Origin: Faecalicatena sp. Marseille-Q4148
GTDB lineage: Bacteria; Bacillota; Clostridia; Lachnospirales; Lachnospiraceae
Assembly: GCA_018228665.1 (NCBI GenBank)
Contig: CP073692.1
Location: 1,054,001 to 1,118,000 of the forward strand
Length of the DNA: 64,000 bases
Reading direction: 5' to 3'
The notes beneath the pieces are model-generated. The model was not told the origin of the DNA, made no database searches, and saw nothing but the letters and a program-made list of their open reading frames with translations. The translations under genes and the position numbers were made by a program. This document shows positions 50,409 through 58,586 of this stretch, one piece after another (within the stretch, counting starts at the first letter, position 1; every line of letters begins with the position of its first letter).

Positions 50409-52064
50409 TTATTTTTTCTGAACGTATTTCAGACAGTCAAGTGTTACTGCCACAAGGATAATGATACCTGAGAATACGAACTGAAGGTTTGTATCAATAC
50501 CGAGGATTGTAAGAGAGTATGTAAGTGCTGTAAAGATAAATACACCAACTACTACACCTGAAATCTTACCAATACCACCTGTGAAAGATACTCCGCCAAC
50601 TACACAGGCTGCGATGGCATCCATCTCCCATCCCTGTCCGTAAGCTGCTGATCCTGAACCAACCATTCTCATACACTCTAACCAGGAACCAAATCCATAC
50701 AGAACACCTGCAAGCATAAATGCACCAACAGTTACCCAGAATACAGAAATACCAGAAACAGCTGCCGCTTCCGGGTTACCTCCGACTGCGTACAGATTCT
50801 TACCAAAGCTTGTTTTATTCCAAATGAACCATACGATTGCAATAGCTGCTACTGCCCAGAGAATGATTGTCGGGAATCCATTGACTCTAGGAATTACCAT
50901 ATTTGGAATTGTCGGCTCAATTGCACCGAAAGATACACCTTTTGTTGCATAAGTAATGAGACCAAAGATTACAAGCATGTTCGCCATTGTTGAAATAAAT
51001 GGATGCATTTTAAACTTCGCTGTAAAGAAACCGGCAATTGTTGTAAAGAATGTACAAAGTACAACACATACGACAAGAGCCAGAATCATTCTTGCACCGA
51101 TAGACATCTTCGTAAAATCAAAAATATGTCCAAATACAGAACCTGTATTCACTCCCTGATGCATGATAATTGTTGCTGTTGTCATACCCATACCTACCAT
51201 ACGTCCGATGGAAAGGTCAGTACCTGCAAGAAGGATCAGACCGGCAACACCAAGTGCAAGGAACATTCGAGGAGATGCCTGCTGAAGTATGTTAAGTACG
51301 TTATTGTATGTCAGAAGCGGAGCTCCTTTGATAATCGGTGTGATGATACATAATGCAATAAAGATTAAAATAATTGCAATATACAATCCATTCTGCAATA
51401 AGAATGATCTTCTGTTGAATGTATACTTGTAGTTTTCCCATTTCTGTGCTCTTGTCTCAAGAAATGTAAACTTAGACATACGCAGCAAATCAATTAAATG
51501 GAACTTAAAATTATATGCGGCATGTCTTCTGTCTTTGATTTCCTGAAGATTTTTCTGATACTGAAGTTTCGCATCAAACAGACGGTTTTTATATACATAA
51601 TTCTCGTCTTTAATCTCCTGGTGATCTTTTAATTTAGAAGCAAGTTCCTGATGTTCTTTCTCAAGTTCTGCTACTTTTAAGCGGTATTTTTCTTTTGCTG
51701 CAACTTTTTCCTGAGCACAGCTTGCTGCGACTGCCTGATAATAATCCTTATCAAAATGTGCTTTCAGATAATTTTCTGCCTCTGAAATTAATTTTGCAAC
51801 CTCAGCCTTATGTTTGGATTCTACTGCTTTTGCCTGTTCCAATTCTTTGTGTGCAGCAGCAATTCTGTGTTCGCGTTCTTCTTTTGTCAGGCTCTTATCT
51901 CTTTTCATGGTATCAATGGCATTCTGCATTGCAACCACTTTATCTGTACCGTCTGCTCTGAGACCGTCAATCTTTGCCTGAATCTTACCGATATGATCCT
52001 CGATCGGCCTGCGCAGTTCTAATTCCTGCTCTGCCGTAAGAATCTTATTGTTTTCATTAGCCAT
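50409..52064 (-). CDS. mglC: Galactose/glucose ABC permease MglC with a long N-terminal helical extension
   Basis: Membrane channel of the MglBAC importer, 551 residues against about 336 in E. coli MglC. The permease core (from about 215) is conserved: LALGVAGLILLAGTDLSIGR, FGKNLYAVGGNPEAAAVSGI and DAIAACVVGGVSFTGGIGKI. Residues 1-210 are an added hydrophilic, Lys/Glu/Ala-rich segment with heptad character, predicted cytoplasmic. It includes AQEKVAAKEKYRLKVAELEK and similar helices. The ATG at 52064 has GGGAG 9 bp upstream; the ATG at 52082, abutting the mglA stop, is less likely. Co-transcribed with mglB and mglA. Confidence 0.9.
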   Translation of the reverse strand: MANENNKILTAEQELELRRPIEDHIGKIQAKIDGLRADGTDKVVAMQNAIDTMKRDKSLTKEEREHRIAAAHKELEQAKAVESKHKAEVAKLISEAENYLKAHFDKDYYQAVAASCAQEKVAAKEKYRLKVAELEKEHQELASKLKDHQEIKDENYVYKNRLFDAKLQYQKNLQEIKDRRHAAYNFKFHLIDLLRMSKFTFLETRAQKWENYKYTFNRRSFLLQNGLYIAIILIFIALCIITPIIKGAPLLTYNNVLNILQQASPRMFLALGVAGLILLAGTDLSIGRMVGMGMTTATIIMHQGVNTGSVFGHIFDFTKMSIGARMILALVVCVVLCTFFTTIAGFFTAKFKMHPFISTMANMLVIFGLITYATKGVSFGAIEPTIPNMVIPRVNGFPTIILWAVAAIAIVWFIWNKTSFGKNLYAVGGNPEAAAVSGISVFWVTVGAFMLAGVLYGFGSWLECMRMVGSGSAAYGQGWEMDAIAACVVGGVSFTGGIGKISGVVVGVFIFTALTYSLTILGIDTNLQFVFSGIIILVAVTLDCLKYVQKK

Positions 52065-52082
52065 AACTTCAATCTCCCTCAT

Positions 52083-53591
52083 TTATAGGTATTTTGCACT
52101 GAGTCTTAAAAGCTCTTCCTGATTTGTCTCTTTTGTATTTACGATTCCGGAGAGGTGTCCATTGGACATGACTCCGATACGGTTAGTAATTCCGAGGATC
52201 TCCGGCATTTCAGAAGAAACAACAATAATTGTCTTACCCTGTTTTGCCATGTTAATGATCAGTTCGTAAATCTCATACTTAGCACCGACATCGATACCTC
52301 TTGTCGGCTCATCCATCATAAATACCTGTGGATCTCTCTCCAGCCATTTACCAAAGATAACCTTCTGCTGATTACCACCGGAGAGGCTGGCAATCATATC
52401 ATCCGGTCCCATACACTTTGTATGCATAATCCGAATTTCATCTGCAGTTGCCTTTACCATCTTAGCTTCTGAAAGAGCAATTCCTGATTTATAATGATTC
52501 AAATTGGCAATCGTCGTATTAAACGTTAAGTCCTCTTTTAAGAACAGACCATTTGCTTTACGCTCTTCCGTAATCATTGCAAATCCATGATCCATTGCTT
52601 CTTTTGCACTGGTAAAGTTCATCAGATGTCCATTGAAATATACTCGTCCGGCCGCTCTTGTCCGTACTCCGAAAATCGTTTCCAGAAGCTCTGTTCGACC
52701 AGCTCCCACAAGTCCATACAGACCAAAAATCTCACCTTTTCTAACATCAAATGAAATATCCTGTAAATGTGGTTCAAATTTCGTTGATAAATGCTGAATC
52801 GACAGTACAACGTCCTGTGGCTGATTATCTACCGGCGGGAAACGATTTTCAAGAGAACGTCCTACCATCGCAGCAATCAGCTCATTCATATTTGTCTCCT
52901 GAGTACTCTTTGTCATAACAAGATTACCATCGCGGAGAACAGATACTTCATCACAGATTTTAAAAATCTCGTCCATCTTATGAGAAATGTAGATCAAAGC
53001 AATTCCCTGCTCTTTTAACATATTCATCATTTCAAACAGTTTATCAACTTCCTGGACGGTCAGGGATGATGTTGGCTCATCAAGAACGATTACTTTTGAA
53101 TTATAAGAAATTGCTTTCGCAATCTCACACATCTGACGCTGTGATACAGACATATTCCGCATCGGCTGTGTCAGGTTCACTGTCATTCCAAGCTTTCTGA
53201 ACAATTCAGAAGCCTCTTTTTTCATTCGTCCTTCATCAACGATTCCCAGAGAATTTACCGGATAACGTCCAAGAAATAAATTGTCAACTACATTTCGCTC
53301 CAGACACTGGTTCAGCTCCTGATGAACCATCGCAATACCATTCTCAAGGGCATCTTTCGGTCCGGAAAAACTCACTTCTTTTCCATCAAGGAAAATATTA
53401 CCTTCATCTTTCTGATATGTTCCGAACAGGCACTTCATCATTGTAGATTTTCCTGCACCGTTCTCCCCCATAAGTCCCATGACTGTTCCGCGTTTTACAT
53501 TCAGATTGATATGATCAAGAACACGGTTACGTCCAAAGGATTTGCTCATGCCGCATATCGATAAGATGATATCATCTTTCTTATCTGCCAT
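52083..53591 (-). CDS. mglA: Galactose/glucose ABC importer ATPase MglA
   Basis: 502-residue tandem ABC ATPase of the sugar-importer (CUT2) type. The first domain has GENGAGKSTMM, signature VSQRQMCEIAKAI and VLDEPTSSLT. The second has the degenerate P-loop GLVGAGRTEL typical of this family, LSGGNQQKVIFGKWL and MDEPTRGIDVGAKYE. Energises uptake through MglC. Lies 107 bp after mglB, with a stable hairpin between them; directly followed by mglC. Confidence 0.94.
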   Translation of the reverse strand: MADKKDDIILSICGMSKSFGRNRVLDHINLNVKRGTVMGLMGENGAGKSTMMKCLFGTYQKDEGNIFLDGKEVSFSGPKDALENGIAMVHQELNQCLERNVVDNLFLGRYPVNSLGIVDEGRMKKEASELFRKLGMTVNLTQPMRNMSVSQRQMCEIAKAISYNSKVIVLDEPTSSLTVQEVDKLFEMMNMLKEQGIALIYISHKMDEIFKICDEVSVLRDGNLVMTKSTQETNMNELIAAMVGRSLENRFPPVDNQPQDVVLSIQHLSTKFEPHLQDISFDVRKGEIFGLYGLVGAGRTELLETIFGVRTRAAGRVYFNGHLMNFTSAKEAMDHGFAMITEERKANGLFLKEDLTFNTTIANLNHYKSGIALSEAKMVKATADEIRIMHTKCMGPDDMIASLSGGNQQKVIFGKWLERDPQVFMMDEPTRGIDVGAKYEIYELIINMAKQGKTIIVVSSEMPEILGITNRIGVMSNGHLSGIVNTKETNQEELLRLSAKYL

Positions 53592-53633
53592 TATTCTCTA
53601 CTCCTGTATTCGTTAGATTTATTCTGTCCTACA

Positions 53634-53680
53634 AGAGGATATTAGGGAGAATCTCTTCTCCCTAATAAGTTATGTCCTCT
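53634..53680 (-). other. Stable stem-loop between mglB and mglA
   Basis: ATTAGGGAGA/TCTCCCTAAT (10 bp, 6-nt loop) nested inside AGAGGA/TCCTCT. No U tract follows on the minus strand. Such intercistronic hairpins often protect the binding-protein message from 3' decay, giving excess binding protein over ATPase and permease. Confidence 0.7.
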
Positions 53681-53698
53681 TTATTGTTGCATCTGTGA

Positions 53699-54982
53699 TT
53701 ACTGATTCAGTAAGGATGTGTAAGAAGCTGCGTTGTCTGTCTTAACCATGTTGATTGCGAATGCATCATACTGTCCAGGGTTTCCAAGACGGTTTGTGAT
53801 ATTAGATTCTGTCTGGCCATCTCCACCGATGTACTCAACTTCAAGGTTAAGAAGTTTATCATAGTTCTGAAGCAATGGCTGATATGTAGAACTTAAGAAG
53901 TTGTCTGCTGCATTGTAGATGTTAAGCCATACTTTCTTAGTAGGGTTTTTCTCTTTATCAAGCTGATTAGAAACCGGCTCGTAGATCTTTGTAGAATCTG
54001 TAAAGTCCTGATAGTTATCTGCTGTTACAGCTACGTTTAATGCATAGTAAGAACGTTCTTCTTCTCTGTATACATAAACATCATCTGAAAGAACATTTCC
54101 TGCTTCATCTTCTGTACCGATACCTGTGTCAATGTCTACACCATCAAGTGCGTTACGAAGAACACGAAGTGTTAAGTAAGCCTGAACGTCTGCATGCTGG
54201 CTGATTGTTCCGCCGTATCCTTCTGCGATTGCTGCAACTGCGTCGCTGTTTGCATCGTATCCGAATGTCGGTACCTTATTGTCTTTTGACCATGCATTAA
54301 ACATTGACATTCCCATACCATCGTTGTTAGATGCAACTACATCGATCTGATCTCCAAAAGAAGATGACCATGTTCCGATAGAGTTACCTGCTGTTGCTGC
54401 ATCCCATGTAGAACCTGCAGAGTTCTTCATTTCCTGAGAAGCAAGTTCACGAACAACATATTTCTTTCCGTTTACTTCCAATTCTCCGTCTTTAACTGCT
54501 TTTGCAGATCCGTCTGTGTTTGTACCGATCGGATCACTGTTGATGTTTCCATCTTTTTCCACTGCTGTTCCAAGAGCTTTACGAACACCTCTTGTACGAG
54601 CAATAGAGTCATTGTGTCCAATATCACCGATTGCAAGTACATATCCGATTACACCATCGCCGTTACGGTCAATCTTATCAATGTTTGCCTCGATATAATC
54701 TTTAACCATTGTTCCCTGAAGCTCAGCACCCTGATTTGCATCAAATCCTACATAATATGTATCTTTATTGAAGTTCAGCGCTGTCTTGTCCAACTCTCCT
54801 GTAGAACTGTTAGATGGCTGACGGTTAAACCATACTAATGGTTTGTCTTTGTTAGCAACTTCTGATGTTTTTGCTTCACCTTTTTTATCTCCTCCGTCAG
54901 AAGTGTCTCCGCCCGAACCACAAGCTGTAGCTGATACAGCTAATGCTGCTGCCATCATTAATAACGCAATTCTCTTTTTCAT
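53699..54982 (-). CDS. mglB: Circularly permuted galactose/glucose-binding lipoprotein MglB
   Basis: 427-residue lipoprotein (signal 1-20, lipobox ATAC, Cys21), first gene of mglBAC. The MglB fold is rotated. Residues 47-328 match canonical MglB from its second third to its end: WFNRQP (Asn53), YYVG, calcium loop DRNGDG (105-110), GHNDSIARTRG (His123, Asp125, Arg129), Trp193, SNNDGM (Asn219-220) and GYDA (Asp243). After a linker (about 329-349), residues 350-427 match the canonical first third: IYNAADNFLSSTYQP (Asp360, Phe362) and FAINMVKTDNAASY. The tail ends exactly where residue 47 would continue. All sugar ligands remain except one Asn replaced by Gln262. An extra segment (about 141-182) is inserted. 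ATG 54982 has GGAGAT upstream. Confidence 0.93.
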   Translation of the reverse strand: MKKRIALLMMAAALAVSATACGSGGDTSDGGDKKGEAKTSEVANKDKPLVWFNRQPSNSSTGELDKTALNFNKDTYYVGFDANQGAELQGTMVKDYIEANIDKIDRNGDGVIGYVLAIGDIGHNDSIARTRGVRKALGTAVEKDGNINSDPIGTNTDGSAKAVKDGELEVNGKKYVVRELASQEMKNSAGSTWDAATAGNSIGTWSSSFGDQIDVVASNNDGMGMSMFNAWSKDNKVPTFGYDANSDAVAAIAEGYGGTISQHADVQAYLTLRVLRNALDGVDIDTGIGTEDEAGNVLSDDVYVYREEERSYYALNVAVTADNYQDFTDSTKIYEPVSNQLDKEKNPTKKVWLNIYNAADNFLSSTYQPLLQNYDKLLNLEVEYIGGDGQTESNITNRLGNPGQYDAFAINMVKTDNAASYTSLLNQ

Positions 54983-55029
54983 AATACATGATCTCCTTCC
55001 ATTACGTTTCACGTTTTGTTGATATTGCC

Positions 55030-55035
55030 AGTATA
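55030..55035 (-). promoter_or_regulatory. Probable -10 of the mglBAC promoter
   Basis: TATACT on the minus strand about 48 bp before the mglB start. No convincing -35 occurs 16-18 bp upstream, and the region beyond it (55040-55166) is very AT-rich, with no clear repeats that I could define. The weak -35 suggests activation, plausibly by the AraC-type regulator at 48678. Confidence 0.4.
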
Positions 55036-55166
55036 ATGGAATTTTTGCACAGATGACATAGAAATTTTTTCTTTTTTCATTGAATATTTTTCAAGAATGA
55101 TTGTTAATATCCAATAATTTTTTATATTTTTCGCAGAAATTCTTGTATAAAAATATCGAATCATAG

Positions 55167-55207
55167 CAAAAAAACAGAGTTTCCGTATATATACACGAAA
55201 ACTCTGT
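55167..55207 (-). terminator. Terminator of the membrane pyrophosphatase gene
   Basis: ACAGAGTTT.. pairs with ..AAACTCTGT (55174-55207) in an extended stem followed by seven T on the minus strand. Located 24 bp past the hppA stop. Confidence 0.88.
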
Positions 55208-55230
55208 TCTTTTAACTCACTGTCATATGA

Positions 55231-57204
55231 CTATAACAGTCCTCCGATTGCAACAAATAACGGTGCAAATACTAAGGAGATGATTGTCATAAGTTTGATC
55301 AGGATATTGATAGAAGGTCCTGAAGTATCTTTGAACGGGTCACCTACTGTATCTCCAACAACACCCGCTTTATGAACTTCACTACCCTTTCCGCCGTAAT
55401 TTCCTGCTTCAATGTATTTCTTAGCATTATCCCAGGCTCCACCTGAGTTACTCAGGAAAATTGCAAGAAGAACACCTGTAACAAGTGCGCCTGCAAGAAG
55501 TCCGCCAAGTGCATCCGCACCTAACACGATACCTGTAAGGATCGGAACAACAACTGCAATCACACCCGGTTTGATCATTTCTCTTAAAGCAGCTTTTGTA
55601 GAAATATCTACACATGCTGTGTAATCCGGTTTTCCTTTTCCTTCCATGATTCCCGGAATTGTACGGAACTGTCTTCTTACTTCTTCGATCATGCTGTAAG
55701 CAGCTTTCGAAACAGAATCCATTGTCCATGCTGAGAACAGGAATGGAAGCATACCACCAACAAATAAACCGATGATAACACGCGCATTTAAAATATCAAT
55801 ATTCTTAAGTCCAACTGTAGATGCATATGATACAAACAGAGATAATGCTGTCAGAGCAGCAGATCCGATAGCGAATCCTTTACCCATAGCTGCTGTTGTA
55901 TTACCAACTGCATCAAGCTTATCTGTAATCTGTCTTACGGAATGATCAAGACCTGACATCTCAGCGATACCGCCGGCATTGTCAGCGATCGGACCGTAAG
56001 CATCAACTGCAACTGTAATACCTGTTGTAGAAAGCATACCTACTGCTGCAAGAGCAATTCCGTATACTCCAAAGCACTGATATGCAATAAAAATACCAAC
56101 ACCGATGAATAAAATCGGAGCGCATGTAGACTGCATACCTACAGAAATACCACTGATGATTGTTGTTGCAGGGCCTGTCTGAGACTGTTCTGCAATTCTC
56201 TTTACGAAACGATACTCATCAGATGTGTAAACCTCTGTAATAAATCCGATCAGGATACCAACGATCAGACCGGCAATGATTGCCATAGCTGCATTGAAGT
56301 TTCCAAAGAACAGCTTACTCATTACAAGAGAAGCAATAATTACAATGACACCAGATACATATGTACCCATCTTTAATGCGGAATGTGGGTTTTTCTTCTC
56401 GTCTCCACGTACGAAGAAGCATCCGATGATTGATGCAAGTACACCGATTGCCGCCAACATCAGCGGGAAGAATGCTCCCTCTGCTTTATAAGAAAGAACA
56501 CCAAGTGTTACTGCTGAAACAATCGCACCAACATAAGATTCAAACAGGTCTGCTCCCATACCCGCAACGTCACCTACGTTATCACCTACATTGTCTGCGA
56601 TAACTGCCGGGTTACGCGGATCATCTTCCGGAATTCCGGATTCTACTTTACCAACAAGGTCTGCTCCAACGTCTGCTGCTTTTGTATAGATACCTCCACC
56701 TACACGAGCAAACAGCGCAATTGAAGATGCACCTAAGCTGAAGCCTGACAGTACAGATACATCTCCTGTAATAACATAGATTACTGTACATCCAAATAAG
56801 CCAAGTCCAACTACACACATACCCATAACTGCACCGCCTTTAAAGGCAATTGCAAGGGCACTAACCATACCGCCTTTTCTTGCGGCATTTGCTGTTCTAA
56901 CGTTCGCACTAGTAGCTACATTCATTCCGACATAGCCGGCTGCTACTGAGAACAATGCTCCGACAACAAAGCAGATTGCTGTCACCCAGTTCTGAAGTCC
57001 CAGGCCGATCAGGACAAAAAGAACGAGTACGAACACGACCAGCACACGATACTCTGCAAATAAGAATGCTTTTGCGCCTTCTTTAATTGCAGAAGAGATT
57101 TCTTTCATTCTGTCTGTTCCAACTTCCTGTTTCCCTACACTGCTTGCAAGGTAAGCTGCGAAGAGGAGTGCCAGAATTCCGACAATCGCTGCAAAATAGT
57201 TCAT
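55231..57204 (-). CDS. hppA: Membrane-bound ion-translocating pyrophosphatase
   Basis: Couples hydrolysis of pyrophosphate to export of Na+ or H+. 657 residues with about 16 helices. The substrate-site motifs DDPRNPAVIADNVGDNVGD, ADNAGGIAEMSGL and GDTVGDPFKDTSGPS are intact. GNTTAAMGKG carries Ala rather than Lys at the potassium-determinant position, so the enzyme belongs to the K+-dependent class, which includes Na+ pumps. Monocistronic, with its promoter overlapped by a 27-bp palindrome. GGAGGAAATGTA precedes the ATG. Confidence 0.93.
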   Translation of the reverse strand: MNYFAAIVGILALLFAAYLASSVGKQEVGTDRMKEISSAIKEGAKAFLFAEYRVLVVFVLVLFVLIGLGLQNWVTAICFVVGALFSVAAGYVGMNVATSANVRTANAARKGGMVSALAIAFKGGAVMGMCVVGLGLFGCTVIYVITGDVSVLSGFSLGASSIALFARVGGGIYTKAADVGADLVGKVESGIPEDDPRNPAVIADNVGDNVGDVAGMGADLFESYVGAIVSAVTLGVLSYKAEGAFFPLMLAAIGVLASIIGCFFVRGDEKKNPHSALKMGTYVSGVIVIIASLVMSKLFFGNFNAAMAIIAGLIVGILIGFITEVYTSDEYRFVKRIAEQSQTGPATTIISGISVGMQSTCAPILFIGVGIFIAYQCFGVYGIALAAVGMLSTTGITVAVDAYGPIADNAGGIAEMSGLDHSVRQITDKLDAVGNTTAAMGKGFAIGSAALTALSLFVSYASTVGLKNIDILNARVIIGLFVGGMLPFLFSAWTMDSVSKAAYSMIEEVRRQFRTIPGIMEGKGKPDYTACVDISTKAALREMIKPGVIAVVVPILTGIVLGADALGGLLAGALVTGVLLAIFLSNSGGAWDNAKKYIEAGNYGGKGSEVHKAGVVGDTVGDPFKDTSGPSINILIKLMTIISLVFAPLFVAIGGLL

Positions 57205-57252
57205 TACATTTCCTCCATTTCATTTCATTCATTAGTAACTTTCACACAGACT

Positions 57253-57279
57253 AACCGTATTAGTGTAACACATACGGTT
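57253..57279 (-). promoter_or_regulatory. Operator-like inverted repeat over the hppA promoter
   Basis: Perfect 8-bp arms AACCGTAT/ATACGGTT separated by 11 bp, with an inner GTGT/ACAC symmetry. It spans the -10 and part of the spacer, the position expected for a repressor site. No known operator consensus was recognised. Confidence 0.55.
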
Positions 57280-57290
57280 TCAAATGTCTA
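57262..57290 (-). promoter_or_regulatory. Promoter of hppA
   Basis: Minus-strand TAGACA (57290-57285), 17 bp, TACACT (57267-57262), about 58 bp upstream of the start. Confidence 0.6.
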
Positions 57291-57343
57291 TATGCAGACC
57301 ATATATTTTTTGTACCATAAAATTGACCAACTGTCAATGCTTT

Positions 57344-58570
57344 TTAGGCTTCCTCTCTGCGCAAAATGTCAAATTTTTCTGCTTTTTGGTCTAATTCAAT
57401 AAAAAGTTCCTGTTTTGGATGCGGTGCGCTCTCCTGTTCCTCGCCATCCATATTCACGATTCGTTTTACTGTTGTCCGGACATTCTCTCCATTCGGCTTC
57501 ATAATTTCAATCTCTTCTCCGACAGAAAATTTGTTGCGCTGCTCGATTCGGTACATCCCATCACATTCTTCTCCTACGATCCCCAAATATGTATATTCTT
57601 TTACATAAGTATTGTTATCATAAATCTGCGCTTCTTCATCCGGTTTTCCAAAGAAAAATCCGGTAGTAAATTTTCTGTAAGTACAGTTCGAAATCTGATC
57701 TAAATACCACGGCATATTTTTGCGGTAAAGCTCCACATCTTTCTGACAGTCATCAATCGCCTTACGATATGTTCTTGCCACTGTAGCCACATAAAGCGCT
57801 GTCTTCATACGTCCTTCAATCTTAAGACTGTCAATTCCTGCCTCTAATAATTCCGGAATATGTTCGATCATACAAAGATCTTTCGAGTTAAAGATATAAG
57901 TTCCTCTCTCATTTTCGTAAACCGGAAGATATTCTCCCGGACGTTTTTCCTCTACAACAGCATATTTCCACCTGCAAGGATGTGTACAGGCACCTTGATT
58001 TGCATCCCGTCCTGTAAAATAATTGCTCAAAAGACATCTTCCGGAATAAGAAATACACATCGCACCATGGACAAACGTCTCAATCTCCAGATTTTCCGGA
58101 ATGTTTGCACGAAGTTCTTTGATTTCTTCCAGCGATAGTTCTCTCGCTGATACAACCCTGCTTGCCCCCTGACGATACCAGAAATTATATGTGCCGTAGT
58201 TTGTATTATTTGCCTGCGTGCTGATATGCCGTTCAATCTCCGGACACACTTCCTTTGCAATCTCAAATACCCCCGGATCTGCAATGATCAGCCCATCCGG
58301 CCGAATCTCTTTTAATTCTTCAAAATATTTCCGGACACCGTCCAAATCTTTGTTATGTGCCAGAATATTTGCTGTTACATATACCTTCACATCATGCTCA
58401 TGTGCAAATGCAATTCCTTCCCGCATATCTTCCATTGAAAAGTTTTTTGCCTTTGCCCGAAGTCCAAAAGCTTCTCCGCCAATATACACTGCATCCGCGC
58501 CAAAAATAACTGCTGTCTTTAGCACTTCAAGACTGCTTGCCGGAATCAAAAGTTCAGGGTGTCTTGCCAT
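57344..58570 (-). CDS. U32-family tRNA hydroxylation protein (TrhP/YrrO-like)
   Basis: 408-residue peptidase-U32-family protein. Members of this branch (TrhP, RlhA) hydroxylate RNA using prephenate rather than cleaving protein. Signatures: ELLIPASSLEVLKTAVIFGADAVY, shown in part, HGAMCISYSGRCLLSN and NQGACTHPCRWKY, whose four cysteines fit an Fe-S site. AGGAGGG precedes ATG 58570; upstream codons to 58651 overlap the methyltransferase gene without homology. The next gene upstream is a TrmR-like methyltransferase, 16 bp away, so together they could convert tRNA wobble uridine to 5-hydroxy- and then 5-methoxyuridine, as in Bacillus YrrM/YrrO. Confidence 0.85.
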   Translation of the reverse strand: MARHPELLIPASSLEVLKTAVIFGADAVYIGGEAFGLRAKAKNFSMEDMREGIAFAHEHDVKVYVTANILAHNKDLDGVRKYFEELKEIRPDGLIIADPGVFEIAKEVCPEIERHISTQANNTNYGTYNFWYRQGASRVVSARELSLEEIKELRANIPENLEIETFVHGAMCISYSGRCLLSNYFTGRDANQGACTHPCRWKYAVVEEKRPGEYLPVYENERGTYIFNSKDLCMIEHIPELLEAGIDSLKIEGRMKTALYVATVARTYRKAIDDCQKDVELYRKNMPWYLDQISNCTYRKFTTGFFFGKPDEEAQIYDNNTYVKEYTYLGIVGEECDGMYRIEQRNKFSVGEEIEIMKPNGENVRTTVKRIVNMDGEEQESAPHPKQELFIELDQKAEKFDILRREEA

Positions 58571-58586
58571 GTTTTTCCCTCCTAAA

